In this document: in pieces, positions 55,101 through 63,807 of the stretch
Layout of the letters: each line of letters opens with the position of its first letter
How positions within the stretch are numbered: the stretch's first letter is position 1
Source of the DNA: Asterias amurensis
Taxonomy: Eukaryota; Echinodermata; Asteroidea; Forcipulatida; Asteriidae
Reading direction: 5' to 3'
Length of the DNA stretch: 64,000 nucleotides
Assembly: GCF_032118995.1 (NCBI RefSeq)
Contig: NC_092668.1
Location: 11,263,501 to 11,327,500, forward strand
Notes under the pieces: generated by a model
What the model saw: the letters and a program-made list of their open reading frames with translations, nothing else
What the model was told of the DNA's origin: nothing
Databases searched by the model: none
Translations under genes and position numbers: made by a program

Positions 55101-57661
55101 CTTTTCCGCTTGAATTAGACTATATTGTGCTTGCGGCACACATTGCCACAGTGCATTGTGATAATTAAAATTTTGTTACGACTAGTGTCGTAGTCGCAAC
55201 TATTGGATGGAGGTGCGACTAGTCGATTAGTAATTTTCACTGGTCGCCCAGGCCTAATTAGCAGAGTTTTCCTGTCCTGCGAAGAAGCTGGTTGTCATCT
55301 AACCATGCTAGGAAAACTTCTTTGATGTACGTGTACTCTTCCTTGTCCATAACGGCTTCAATAATCACATCACCACCCAACTTTCACTGTGACCTGGGAA
55401 TCAAGTATCAATACAAAAATGTTACAAAATAATAAAATTGTTCCCCGTTACTGATTTTGTTTTGTAATTTTTGAAAAGAGTTCTTCTAGACTATGGCCTT
55501 TTTCGAAACCACGGCTTTGGCTTTGGATTCAGCTCGGGCTAGCTTGGCCCCGCAGATGTTTGGACAATACTGAGCGTGCTTTGCGTAGGGATTCAGACAA
55601 GGGGACGGAGTCTGAAGCCGAATCCATAGCCGAAGCCGTGGTTTTGAAAAGGACCTATGGAAGCTTCATTTTTGTGGACAAGAGTATTAATTTATTTTAG
55701 CTTTCCTTGACAACTACCATTTGCAGTATGTGCTCCCTGTTCAGATGCATCGCACCGTAAATTTTGCTGTCAAATGATTCTGAGCAATGTAAACAGGAGC
55801 TACCTCAAATAGTACTGTCCAAGACCAAGGTCAAGGAATTACATCTCCATAATAGACATAAACATTATTTTATAAAATAATGAATGTATACCCCGAAGAA
55901 AGGATCATGTTGGCAAATAAGACAAGTGACATCATCTATCTTATGGCGATGGACTAGTATTAGTAATATACACCACTGTCCTGTTGCCCTGTGACTCTAC
56001 ATACGTACATGCAAACAGCATAGAGAAAGGACAGAGAAGTAAAGTCCCTGTAATTTTGTATCTAAAAACGAACTGTGGGGTATAGGCCTATGTGACTCGC
56101 AATTGCATACTATACTTACGCGGTAAACACGGTAAACGCCTCTGACATGTCTGAGCAGATGTTTTATTGAGAGGATGAATTCTCTAGCTGTAGTTTTGGT
56201 GTGGGAGGTCATGACACGTCCATTTTCAACTCCACTCGCTAGTTAGTATACGGGTACTAGACATTCTTTCGTGTACAAAGTGTTCGCATTACTAGACTGG
56301 CCCTGCTAAAATCCTACATCGTACGAGCAAGAACGGGGAGTTCACTGCGTCTGGGGAGGTCTGGCCGCGGGGGATGATGGCCAGATGGACGGCAGCCGCT
56401 CGGCCCCGGGACGTGGGCTGAACTTGCTGCTTAGATAGATTAATAAAAAGTTAATTCAACGTAGGCCCTTTTATTTTTGTTCATGAACTGTTTTTTTTTT
56501 TTTGGAGTAACCATGGAGGAAGAGATAGATACAAATGGGTTCGTAAAATTGTTAATAATTGCTCAGTCGTATAGTTCAACGGCTGCGACTGGAAATAAGA
56601 CTAGTGAATTTGGCGGCCATTTATGGGAGTCAAAATCTTGACCCCCATAAATGGCGGAGCGTTTTGTTTCGAGAAAGTTAGCAAAAGTGAAGCAATTCTA
56701 AGGCATGTTTGTGTAGATCATTATATTCTACTTTTTTAACATCTTTCCAACCGTAATCATTTTACATCAAACGCTTGTCATAGCCCAAAAACGCCCAACA
56801 AAGCGCAGCCCGAAGGCAACGTGTTCCTTTCAACCTTGCTTCAAATAAAAACTGTATGGTATCTGTGAATGAAATTTGGCAATGCATGTGACAATTTTAA
56901 ATAACTTGACAAAGTTTCTATTTGCATGAAAATAGCCTGACCAGTCACCTGTTCTTACTTGCAAGGATTAGGACAGGTTTTGGTTTATGTATACACAAGT
57001 ACATGGGATTTAACTGCGAATCTCCAGGACCATGATGAAGGCATAGCAAGGTCAAAGGTGATTATTTCACAAGCCTCGAAGTGTGAGGTCGGATGTTCAG
57101 GCTAGAATGAATACAGCTAGCATACAATAAGATCTCAAGTTTCTATCCTTATTTTGTATTATTATCCAGTTCTGGATTTATGATAATTTTGTATAATTAT
57201 TCCACTTTCAAATAGATTAAATGACAAGATTAATAGGGCCTATCAGAATCTTATAAAAAAAACTTACAGCTGGTGCTGGAGGATAGCCTGGTTGTGGAGC
57301 GGGTGGATACCCAGAAGGCGCTGCTGGCGGGGGGTACCCTCCTGGGGCTGACGCGGGTGGATAACCGCCTTGAGCTGGAGGGTAACCCGGTGCTGGAGCG
57401 GGTGGATACCCACCAACCCCTGGTGCGGGTGGGTAACCTCCACCAGGGGCGGGAGGGTAACCGCCCCCCGCTGGAGCTGATGGTGGGTAGCCTCCACCTC
57501 CTGGTGCTGGTGGGTAACCACCACCTCCTGGGGCGGGTGGGTACCCAGCACCTCCGGGTGCTGGGGGATAACCCCCTGGAGCAGGTGGGTAACCTCCCTG
57601 TGCTGGGGGATAGCCTCCTCCTCCTCCGTAATAACTCATCGTTTACTCCTTTTTGTTTACG
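40122..57661 (-). CDS. ANXA7/ANXA11-like: Annexin A7/A11-like protein (GYPP-repeat N-terminus, 13 coding exons)
   Basis: Ca2+-dependent phospholipid-binding protein of membrane fusion and trafficking. 1,653 nt, 550 residues plus stop, all 13 exons in phase. Residues 1-208 are a Pro/Gly/Tyr/Ala-rich tail with 14 GYPP motifs in exon 1, then [13 protein letters not shown]. The core has four annexin repeats: KAMKGIGTDEKA (repeat 1), [12 protein letters not shown] (repeat 2), [12 protein letters not shown] (repeat 3, degenerate GxGT) and [12 protein letters not shown] (repeat 4). Typical [27 protein letters not shown] and C-terminal [17 protein letters not shown] segments are present. The long tail points to the A7/A11 group rather than short-tailed annexins. 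The ATG (57,637-57,639) opens the tail exon; 5' UTR exons lie upstream and are only tentatively placed. Convergent with the SPMIP2-like gene. Confidence 0.92.
41645..41767 (-). CDS. Annexin coding exon 12 (repeat 4)
   Basis: 123 nt, phase 0 to 0. [20 protein letters not shown], then [15 protein letters not shown]. Type II Ca2+ loop GLGTDD. Confidence 0.93.
41995..42053 (-). CDS. Annexin coding exon 11
   Basis: 59 nt, phase 1 to 0. [19 protein letters not shown], the end of repeat 3. Confidence 0.92.
42230..42935 (-). repeat. ~103-bp minisatellite carrying copies of an annexin exon end and splice donor
   Basis: Units lie near 42,243, 42,346, 42,450, 42,555, 42,659 and 42,762; the seventh is the real exon 10 end. 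Each has ctacctacctattgtcagcat (donor plus exon, plus strand) and catctcccgtttgatggactgtt (exon), with a C-rich spacer. The inner copies read [12 protein letters not shown] where the exon reads [12 protein letters not shown]. Three or four neighbouring copies look almost identical, so expansion is recent. Confidence 0.9.
42878..43067 (-). CDS. Annexin coding exon 10 (repeat 3; 3' end repeated downstream)
   Basis: 190 nt, phase 0 to 1. [40 protein letters not shown], ending [15 protein letters not shown]. The donor atag|gtaggt is followed by a minisatellite made of copies of this exon's last ~58 nt plus the donor. Phase to exon 11 selects the donor at 42,878. Confidence 0.92.
43488..43624 (-). 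CDS. Annexin coding exon 9
   Basis: 137 nt, phase 1 to 0. [20 protein letters not shown], then [20 protein letters not shown]. Completes repeat 2. Donor gtacag is weak at +3 to +6. Confidence 0.92.
44547..44637 (-). CDS. Annexin coding exon 8 (repeat 2)
   Basis: 91 nt, phase 0 to 1. [20 protein letters not shown], then [10 protein letters not shown]. Confidence 0.93.
44967..45080 (-). CDS. Annexin coding exon 7
   Basis: 114 nt, phase 0 to 0. [20 protein letters not shown], then [14 protein letters not shown]. The conserved DLKSEL supplies the distal acidic Ca2+ ligand of repeat 1. Confidence 0.93.
45435..45529 (-). CDS. Annexin coding exon 6 (repeat 1)
   Basis: 95 nt, phase 1 to 0. [20 protein letters not shown], then [11 protein letters not shown]. 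Confidence 0.93.
46084..46165 (-). CDS. Annexin coding exon 5
   Basis: 82 nt, phase 0 to 1. [20 protein letters not shown], then RKAMKGIG. Entry to repeat 1. Confidence 0.92.
46587..46664 (-). CDS. Annexin coding exon 4
   Basis: 78 nt, phase 0 to 0. [20 protein letters not shown], then KTVVKR. Linker between tail and core. Donor gtgtgt. Confidence 0.85.
47218..47345. repeat. SINE copy in annexin intron
   Basis: catagccgagcaaattaag, aagttctggtggttgaggg and gggttcaaatcccggtcatcacac match the tRNA-derived family at 36,045 and 45,695. A weak inverted repeat (acaccaacac...; gcatggttgtaa/ttacaaccatgc) extends to 47,550. Confidence 0.5.
47670..47900. mobile_element. Palindromic MITE (GGGCCCAATTTCATAGAGCTGCT ends)
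   Basis: gggcccaatttcatagagct is inverted as agctctatgaaattgggccc. aacaggattaccaaccaaattt is inverted as aaatttggttggtaatcctgtt. A degraded relative lies near 45,950-46,018. Confidence 0.75.
48568..48723 (-). CDS. Annexin coding exon 3 (Pro-rich)
   Basis: 156 nt, phase 0 to 0. [20 protein letters not shown], then [18 protein letters not shown]. Continues the proline-rich tail. Confidence 0.88.
48724..51484 (-). other. Annexin intron between coding exons 2 and 3
   Basis: Contains a degenerate family A MITE (50,276-50,665) and a tRNA-like SINE in reverse (~51,060-51,160). The rest is unique AT-rich sequence with no coding signal. Confidence 0.5.
50276..50665. mobile_element. Family A MITE, reverse, diverged
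   Basis: ttttaaaggcactgtacatg ... gtcaaagaccagtgttctcac ... agagggagtcgtttcccacaatg ... acgtgtaccttcccttta. Confidence 0.65.
51485..51580 (-). CDS. Annexin coding exon 2
   Basis: 96 nt, phase 0 to 0. [20 protein letters not shown], then [12 protein letters not shown]. Acceptor ctttccag, donor gtaagt. Confidence 0.87.
51890..52094 (+). CDS. Candidate first exon of a small + strand gene nested in annexin intron 1
   Basis: A CCAAT motif (agccaatgg, ~51,897) is followed 100 bp on by ATG (51,997) in the context gtcaaaATGG. It opens [20 protein letters not shown], then [12 protein letters not shown], and ends at a donor gg|gtaaga (exon end 52,094, phase 2). GC is higher than in the surrounding intron. 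No convincing next exon was found; 52,635-52,800 is the best candidate region. Family not recognised; basic and possibly nucleic-acid binding by composition only. Confidence 0.35.
53086..53214. mobile_element. Palindromic MITE (GCAGCCGATTTCACAAAACTTTACGCAACTGCG)
   Basis: gcagccgatttcacaaaact is inverted as agttttgtgaaatcggctgc; acgcaactgcgt also pairs. 129 bp. Its ends resemble family F (TTTCACAAA). Confidence 0.8.
53215..54890. other. Annexin intron sequence with decayed MITE fragments
   Basis: Half of a family C element at 54,100-54,270 (ggaaaaccacccaatttcaag ... catatgcattttaca) and a decayed family A piece at 54,275-54,530. (GGT)n and G-run near 54,825-54,845. No gene seen. Confidence 0.45.
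54892..55257. mobile_element. hAT-like non-autonomous element
   Basis: Ends TAAGCCTGGGCGACTAGTG and the complement of cactggtcgcccaggcctaa. Subterminal gactattg/caatag and cgagtcgcgacta words repeat. Flanks ttagcgg and ttagcag give an imperfect 7-bp target duplication, near the 8 bp typical of hAT. 366 bp, no transposase. Confidence 0.5.
55492..55659. mobile_element. Palindromic MITE (CTATGGCCTTTTTCGAAACCACGGCTT)
   Basis: cgaaaccacggctttggctttggattc is inverted as gaatccatagccgaagccgtggttttg. 168 bp, GC-rich relative to surroundings. Confidence 0.75.
55660..56599. other. Annexin intron, mostly unique
   Basis: No repeat or gene recognised. A GC-rich patch at 56,320-56,430 (gaggtctggccgcggggg) has no readable exon. 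Confidence 0.4.
56600..56831. mobile_element. Truncated family C MITE
   Basis: Keeps the centre atttatgggagtcaaaatcttgacccccataaat and one arm to aaggcaacgtgttccttt; the left arm is missing. Confidence 0.8.
57268..57661 (-). CDS. Annexin exon with start codon (GYPP-repeat tail)
   Basis: Coding part 57,268-57,639 (124 residues) begins [20 protein letters not shown] and contains 14 GYPP units separated by AP, AQ or SAP and G-rich spacers, ending PGYPPAPA at donor gtaagt. 22 nt of 5' UTR precede the ATG after acceptor ttatttttag. The strong base bias opens long ORFs in other frames; these are shadows. Confidence 0.92.
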
Positions 57662-58333
57662 CTAAAAATAAGGAATATTTGAAAGTAAACATTAAACTAG
57701 GAGACACTGCATCATTCATGTTTCAAACATTCATTCTTTAATTTATTATAAAGGTTTTTTTTAGAATTTCTCTGATAAAGCCGACACCTCTGAGTTGTGT
57801 TTTTGCCAAAGTCATTAAGACCACATTGATCCGCTTGTTAAATCGTAACTATTGATAACAACTAGTAGCAAGTGTAGTAGTACTAATAATACTTGTGTTG
57901 TCTGTCCAACCATTTCTACCTCCATGGTGGTCCAACCATGTAGGCCTATATTACTTTCATCAAAATTTGTAGTAGGTGTAGCAGTAGGTGATTGTTGGTA
58001 GGTAATATAAAAGTGGTGGCCAGATGCAGAATCTAAGCCCTTAACAAATTAAATAATTTAATTCTTTAATACTAATAGTGTCCAAAAAAGGGGCGAGTGC
58101 AGCGCTCCAGTTGAGTTAGTGAACAAACAGGGTCTTACTAAGTAAACAAAACAACTATGTCTTTATCCTTCTTGACTTTGCTTGAAAGGATAACAAATAC
58201 TGCCGTATAAAATACCTTGTTGATATATTGTATTCAACATACCACAGTCCGCACAGAAAGTAACTAGAATAAACTCAGTTACTGGGTAAGTATTAGATTT
58301 AGAATCAGAAACTGCAAGTGCAAGTGCAATAAA

Positions 58334-58800
58334 CTAAGGCAATGAGAATGAAAGTTTTAGATTTGCGTCCGGGATTTTTGAAATGACGTGAAGCTTTTTT
58401 CATTTTTCATTATTCATTATTTGCACACGAAGATGCGCAATCTTCAAATTGCGCAAACTAGAGATCGATACACAAATTTGCATAATCTGCATAGCGCAAA
58501 TTGAAAATTGCGCAGAATATTTTTGTGCAAATTTGTTGATTGCGCTCGACAGATGAACGACAGCAGATGCGTGTTTTACTGCAAATAAAAACGATCACGA
58601 TCGCAAACACGATCGCAACAGAATGTCTGTCTTGTATAGTACTACTACTAAAATGTGTAAATATAGCCACTGTTCGATGATTTGAACTTTTATGAAAATA
58701 ATTAAATTTTGTGAAAATAATGAAATTTTTCGGCGGTAGCTTTCAGAGCATGCGGGCGGTGGACGCAAATGTATCATTTTCATTCTCATGGCCTAACTCA
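58334..58800. mobile_element. TIR element, ~465 bp, rich in ATTGCGCAA palindromes
   Basis: Left ctaaggcaatgagaatgaaa and gatttgcgtcc are inverted at the right (ggacgcaaat, ttttcattctcatggcctaac). The interior repeats ttgcgca words and cgatcgcaa/acgatcgc. Confidence 0.65.
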
Positions 58801-58840
58801 GTAACTGCAATTCCTAAACTGGAAAAATTATCTGGGTAAC

Positions 58841-58968
58841 TCCGTATGGCGCCACCACTTTTTCACTCATTTTTACAAAAAAGGGATATCTCAATTTTTT
58901 TCTCATGGTTAATTAATTCAATACAATATTATCTCATATCAGATAAATAAGTGGTGGCGCCATACGGA
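58841..58968. mobile_element. MITE with 20-bp perfect TIRs
   Basis: TCCGTATGGCGCCACCACTT and its exact inverse. 128 bp; gatatctc/atctcatatc pair inside. Confidence 0.8.
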
Positions 58969-59336
58969 AACTTTTCCAATGATCTAACTAAATATTCGCC
59001 AGCTGTATGTCATTGATTGCAGGCACCAAATTCAAAACCCCATCCCTAAACCCGCGACTGGTGAAGACGTCTACTAAGCACACACATTGATACTGGCAGT
59101 GGCAGGGGTATGACAGTTCACACACCACAGCAATGCAGTACACGCATAAGGAACTACAATCTACATGTACACGGCTGTGCTGTGTGTGTACGTGCAGTAT
59201 GCTGTATGCCGTGTGCTGTGGTAGTCCCAATATTGATATTTTAAGGTAATCGAAAAAGCCTCCAAAAGTCTAAATATACATTGATTAGATTAAAACAGAA
59301 TAGATCCTGGTAATTCCTATATAGAGCTAAGCATAC

Positions 59337-59453
59337 CTCTTCGAAAGTATCCAAGTTATTACTCAAAAAAGTGTCGTTTTCCTTCGATTTTGTGATAGAT
59401 TTACGCCCATGTAACTTGATCAAGTTGATGGAGACAACAGTGGAGGGCGCCAT
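59337..59453 (-). CDS. Candidate 5' exon (ATG plus donor), unknown
   Basis: ATG at 59,451 opens MAPSTVVSINLIKLHGRKSI, then NNLDTFEE, ending at donor gtatgc. If spliced to the annexin acceptor at 57,661 the frame would not be that of the annexin, so it would be an upstream ORF. Could be chance. Confidence 0.22.
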
Positions 59454-60351
59454 CTAGCGGCTTTATTTTGAGAAATACTGTTTACGTTTGTCACGTTTCA
59501 TTGAATATCAAATTTTAGGGCGTGGTTTGTTTACTATAAACTTTAATGACTGGCGTGCTTTTCTTTTACATTCCTTTTGTCAACGACCACAACGTCTTTG
59601 TGAAATCAATTTTAGGTTTTCCAATAATGAACATTGTTCTGCGCAGTGAGCGACTGAGCTGATAAAAGAGGGAGGAGTTTTTGGAGGAGTATGCCCTCTC
59701 TACCTACTTTATTACCAATAATAATAATTGATGGGAAAATAGCCTACCTTGTTTATTTATACCGCCAGCTGACTGTTTTATTAATGGAAACAATTGCTAC
59801 AACTTTCCAACACGACTGGAAAACAATATATACAGCTACTCTTCTTGAGTCGATACAGTAAGTTTAAAATCCTCTAGTCGGCTACTCTTCTAGAATTGTG
59901 AATGCGCTTGATCTATTTATTTGACGTTTATATTGTTTTGTGTTGTGTACGTAGTAGAAACTACTTCCCTTAATCACATGTCTTTATAAATAAACCAAAA
60001 TGAATCATTTCTCTGACGTCATTGGAAGTTTGGCGTAACAATATTCAAGCCCAAAGTTAGAATTGCTCGGCGCGTTTTTTGCATTGCTATGGATAAAATT
60101 ATCAACAACGCCTAATTGGGCGATTAATGTAGCAGTAGTTTTCCAGGCAAGTGACGTGGGGGCGTTGCGGTAGTGTCGAACGAAACTATGAATAAACACT
60201 TCTGTAATTTGAAGTGGATGGAAAATTCTCATCATAGTTGGGCTGGGTTTCTGTGTGTGTCTACTTTTACGGTTGTGCCTAAAAATTAGCCTTGCAGTCA
60301 TCCATGGTCGGTGTGATGTGGCAGGGGTGCCCCAGGCTATAAAACACTCAC

Positions 60352-60417
60352 TTTTCCTCTCGTTCCGTAGTGTCCTCTTTAAAATCCTCGAACGTACTCC
60401 CCGCCATTAGACACTTC
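60352..60417 (-). other. Candidate 5' UTR or small exon, minus strand
   Basis: Acceptor ttctgttcag, 66 nt, donor gtgagt. Contains ctaATGGCG, opening MAGSTFEDFKEDTTEREE. Joined to the annexin acceptor at 57,661 this would end after NVNKKE, giving a 24-codon upstream ORF. Alternatively it is the N-terminus of another gene, or the last exon of one coming from 61,785-61,967 (EVSNGGEYVRGF then TAA). Confidence 0.35.
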
Positions 60418-60439
60418 CTGAACAGAACAAAAACTATTT

Positions 60440-60767
60440 TAAAGTTAACAGATTTACAAATAACTTACAGGGGGTTACAGAAGGTAATGGTGAAAGACTT
60501 AAGCCCTTACAGTATTATTCCATGAAATGCTTTACTTTTTGAAAAAACGTTAAAACAATTCTCGATGTCGAGAATAACTTTTTTTTTTGTTTTTTTTACA
60601 TGACACGGCGAAACGTGCAGAAACAAGGGTAGGTTTTCCCATTATCTCCCGACTCTGGTGACCGATTGAGCCTAAATTTTCACAGGTTGTTATTTTTTAT
60701 ATGGTGATACACGAAGTGTGGACCTTGGACAATACTGTTTACCGATGTTGTGCGATTGCTTTAAAGT
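60440..60767. mobile_element. Family B MITE, third copy
   Basis: aacagatttacaaataacttacaggg ... ttctcgatgtcgagaa ... catgacacggcgaaacg ... ggaccttggacaatactgtttaccg. Outer ends decayed. Confidence 0.7.
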
Positions 60768-61784
60768 ACAAAAACTGTCATCGTAGACGGGTTGATCATG
60801 GTCAGACCCTGTCAGACCCCCGGCCCCTCGTGGTTATTATTTCCTGATTTGCCGAACATTGCTGCAAATCATAATAACAGTTTTGTTCTATTATAATTCT
60901 ACCTCCATGGTTCTATGTAGTTGTTGTTACTCTCATGGGCAGCGCGTCACACTTAAACTTAGGCAACAATTGATACGCCAAACTGGTAATATTATTTTTT
61001 AAACACACGGCATTGACAACAAGTCAGTTTGGGACCCACGCGTAACTATTGACCCGCGGGTTAGCCATTATATTCCAAACGGCTGACCTGCCAAAGGATT
61101 AGTTGTCCGAAAATACATTTGATTAGTTTTTGAAGAGACTGACAGACATTATAGTAGTTTATTGAAATATTTAGCATTCAGAATTAGTTTGCATTGGTTT
61201 ATTTAGTGCGGCGCACCCATAGAGCTATCTGAGCTTTATAGAGCTATAGAGGTTATTATGGGCGCACCATTAAAAAAACCCACATCGTTTTGATGCAATT
61301 TTGTTGTAGCGCCATCATTCAATAGAGGGCGCATATCAATTCTTCCCATAGAGCTATTCTTTTATATAGATCTATGATTCTTCCACGTTGCTTTTTTATG
61401 ATTTTTTTTTATGGCGTTGTTCTCTTGCATCGAGTGGTGCTTGGTTCACGATCTCGTTTTGCAACTTTACATATAGAGGTCCAGTTAAAAACAGTAACTG
61501 AACCTTTTTTTAACTTCAGGAATATTTGAGAGGATTATCTTGTCTTGGTTATGTGCCTTCGTCGAATCATAGTTGAATCGTGGAGGTTGAGGAAATAGAG
61601 TTAGTTTTAAATATTAGGCATAATTGGCTATCAAACGGAAGCGATTCACTGCACACGGGTGCAAGTGAAAAAAAGAGAAGATTTCAGCACATTCCAACTT
61701 TTGACTGGAAAAAAAAACTAACTTCATCATTTATAATAAATTGTAATTAAAAATCACCTTCTATGGGGTAACGATTTGCCTCCA
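60768..61784. other. Spacer, no gene recognised
   Basis: Contains gtgcggcgcacccatagagctat and attatgggcgcacca with repeated catagagctat words at 61,205-61,380, perhaps a decayed foldback. Otherwise unique. Confidence 0.4.
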
Positions 61785-61817
61785 AAATGGAAATAATTAT
61801 AAAAGCCACACTCACCA

Positions 61818-61967
61818 GCAGCTTGTCTACCACTAAATTAGTTTCTTTGTGGGGAAATTGGTGACCTCCGTATTGTCCACTTGGACGACTCGCCGGCGAC
61901 ACTCCGGCCCCCTGTTGTGTAAACATTGGGTTTTGGGATTGGTCCACTATGAAAAGGGGGTAACCTA
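61818..61967 (-). CDS. Candidate internal exon of an unknown minus-strand gene
   Basis: Strong acceptor (a poly-T tract ending ttttag) and donor gtgagt. The 150-nt reading is open and protein-like: YPLFIVDQSQNPMFTQQGAG, SPASRPSGQYGGHQFPHKET, NLVVDKLL. It enters in phase 1 and leaves in phase 0. I do not recognise it. A first exon ending ag|gtaaac near 63,500 would supply the needed phase. Confidence 0.4.
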
Positions 61968-63490
61968 AAAAAAAAAATGAAAGTTTTGTTCATAGATTTG
62001 GCAATGTTTCATTTCTCCTTTCATGGCCTACCTAATTTTGTGATGATAAAAAGGAACGATTTACAACATCAAAATTACACTTTTTTCTATCGTTTGGCTG
62101 GTGTGTTCTATAGTATTGTACATTTTGATCGAATCAGAACGAATTTTGTTTGTTGTTTGCAATATTTAAAACAAATACTGAATCAAAACTAGAATATACA
62201 ATTCTCGCATTAACGCCACACACAAACCAAAATGTTGGGAAGCTTATAAATAATACGTTAGTTAATAGCAAATTAAATTACCAATTCCCTATTATTATGT
62301 TATCTGTTGCGAAATCATAAAGTTCCGAAATGCAAACTTGAATAATTTCTTTAAAATGTAGAAGTTGTGCATTTTAAATGATTACATTTCCACCTGTACT
62401 GCTTTATTATGTTATAGCCTGCACCTATACCTGTTCATCATGTGAGCTGTGTTATGTTGTAAGCTGTGTTGTTGTTGTGTAGCCTTCTAGGTTCCAAAAA
62501 GTCAGACCATTAACTCATTTACGTTTGCTGTACAATTATTATTGACTTTACTAATCAAATAAAAGTAAACTCAATCCTGTATATACAAATCCCAACTTCA
62601 TTGGGCGAAAGTGCCTGTTCATCTCCCAAGAGGATTTGCTTCACAAAACAAACATCTTAAAACGTCTCCTCACGAAAAAAGTAACAAAAGAGTGTAAGAC
62701 TCGACCAAGCAAACGTTTACATAAGCAAAGAAAGGCCCCCTTTGTTGCAGAAGAATACAGACTGCTTATTAGTTTTGTTGGCGCGTTTGTTAATCTTCCT
62801 TGATGGTTATAATGAAGTGGGGACTACTAATTTCAAGGGTTGGGCGTCTTGATAATTAAGACGAGGGGTGGTTCATCAGGGCGTAACACTTGCAGGGGGG
62901 ATGTCGAGACACAGTTCGGCACCGGAAGATGCAAATTGTTGGTTTCTCGGAAACCACTATTGTTTAACAGAACTCACTGAGTGTTCGTCTGATGGGGACG
63001 GTGGAGGAGTAAGAAAGGGGGGGGGGGTGTCATACTATAATTCGAAATCCATTGTTGATGCTTCTTTCATGCATTCGTGCAACATCTTCGTATATATAGG
63101 CTACCGAACTTTCAATTTGTATTTATTTGTCTACTTTATGGTTAATAATGCACACAGACATAGCATTTCGATTTCCTGGAATATAAAACTGCCATGTTCC
63201 ATCACAAGTTCTGACCCTTTTTTGAAAGAAAACAAGGAACAGTTGTATCTTTTACTTTGTAGATGAAAAGGCAAGTGGAACGTTCTGAAATTAGATAACC
63301 AAACTCGGAAATGATCCCAATTAGCGTGTAACCAATAACCAATATTATTCCTTCCCTTGAAGCACTTAGTTTAAGTGATTTTTTCCTTCTGTCGTTCCAA
63401 ATTTCTTTCTTTTATTAGGATTTGTTTTGAATATCTTTATCGTCAAGAAGTGTGTAGAGACACACTGGAAGACTTTCGACCACCTTGGCG
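61968..63490. other. Spacer or intron, no gene recognised
   Basis: AT-rich to 62,750, then mixed with a G-run at ~63,018. If the minus-strand candidate gene is real, this would be its first intron. Confidence 0.4.
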
Positions 63491-63496
63491 TCGGTT

Positions 63497-63560
63497 TACC
63501 TCGCTCGCGTATTAGGCCTACTACCACCATCGCAAAACCCCCGACCGGAAAATGGCACAT
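63497..63560 (-). other. Candidate first exon of a divergent minus-strand gene
   Basis: MCHFPVGGFAMVVVGLIRER followed by donor gcgag|gtaaac (phase 1). Sits just below the CRE at 63,569. Could be non-coding 5' UTR. Confidence 0.25.
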
Positions 63561-63568
63561 GCTGAATG

Positions 63569-63576
63569 TGACGTCA
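63569..63576. promoter_or_regulatory. CRE-like TGACGTCA
   Basis: Perfect palindromic CRE/ATF site 138 bp upstream of the + strand ATG at 63,714 and just upstream of the candidate minus-strand exon. Confidence 0.4.
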
Positions 63577-63670
63577 GATTAAACGATGAATATTCAATTC
63601 ACACACAAACCCGTGTACCCCTGCACAGCCCCCCATTGATTGGCATTTGGCAGTGAATGGATTGATAGTG

Positions 63671-63683
63671 CGCATATATATTG
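63671..63683 (+). promoter_or_regulatory. TATA-like box
   Basis: gcatatatattg about 35 bp before the ATG at 63,714; it would imply a very short 5' UTR of roughly 10 nt. Confidence 0.4.
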
Positions 63684-63713
63684 ACAATCAACCCTTGCAA
63701 ACAGTTTATCAAA

Positions 63714-63807
63714 ATGGCGACTTTTAGAGGACTATATGGGACAACTAACTACTGGAATTTTGCAGTTTTCTCGGCCTGTATGTGTCTTCTAACTATTGTT
63801 GTTTCAG
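63714..63807 (+). CDS. First exon of a secreted or membrane protein, continues off the right edge
   Basis: ATG in the favourable context aaaATGG. MATFRGLYGTTNYWNFAVFS, then ACMCLLTIVVS: a short polar start, a ~17-residue hydrophobic core and small residues at the end, as in a signal peptide or signal anchor. Ends in phase 1 at donor gtaagt. TATA-like and CRE sites lie upstream. Product unknown because only 31 codons are visible. Confidence 0.65.

Noticed and set aside
57264..57665. 130-codon + strand ORF and a 95-codon second minus-strand ORF over the annexin tail exon
   Set aside because: The repeat has biased composition and opens all frames; only the MSYYGG frame joins the other exons in phase.
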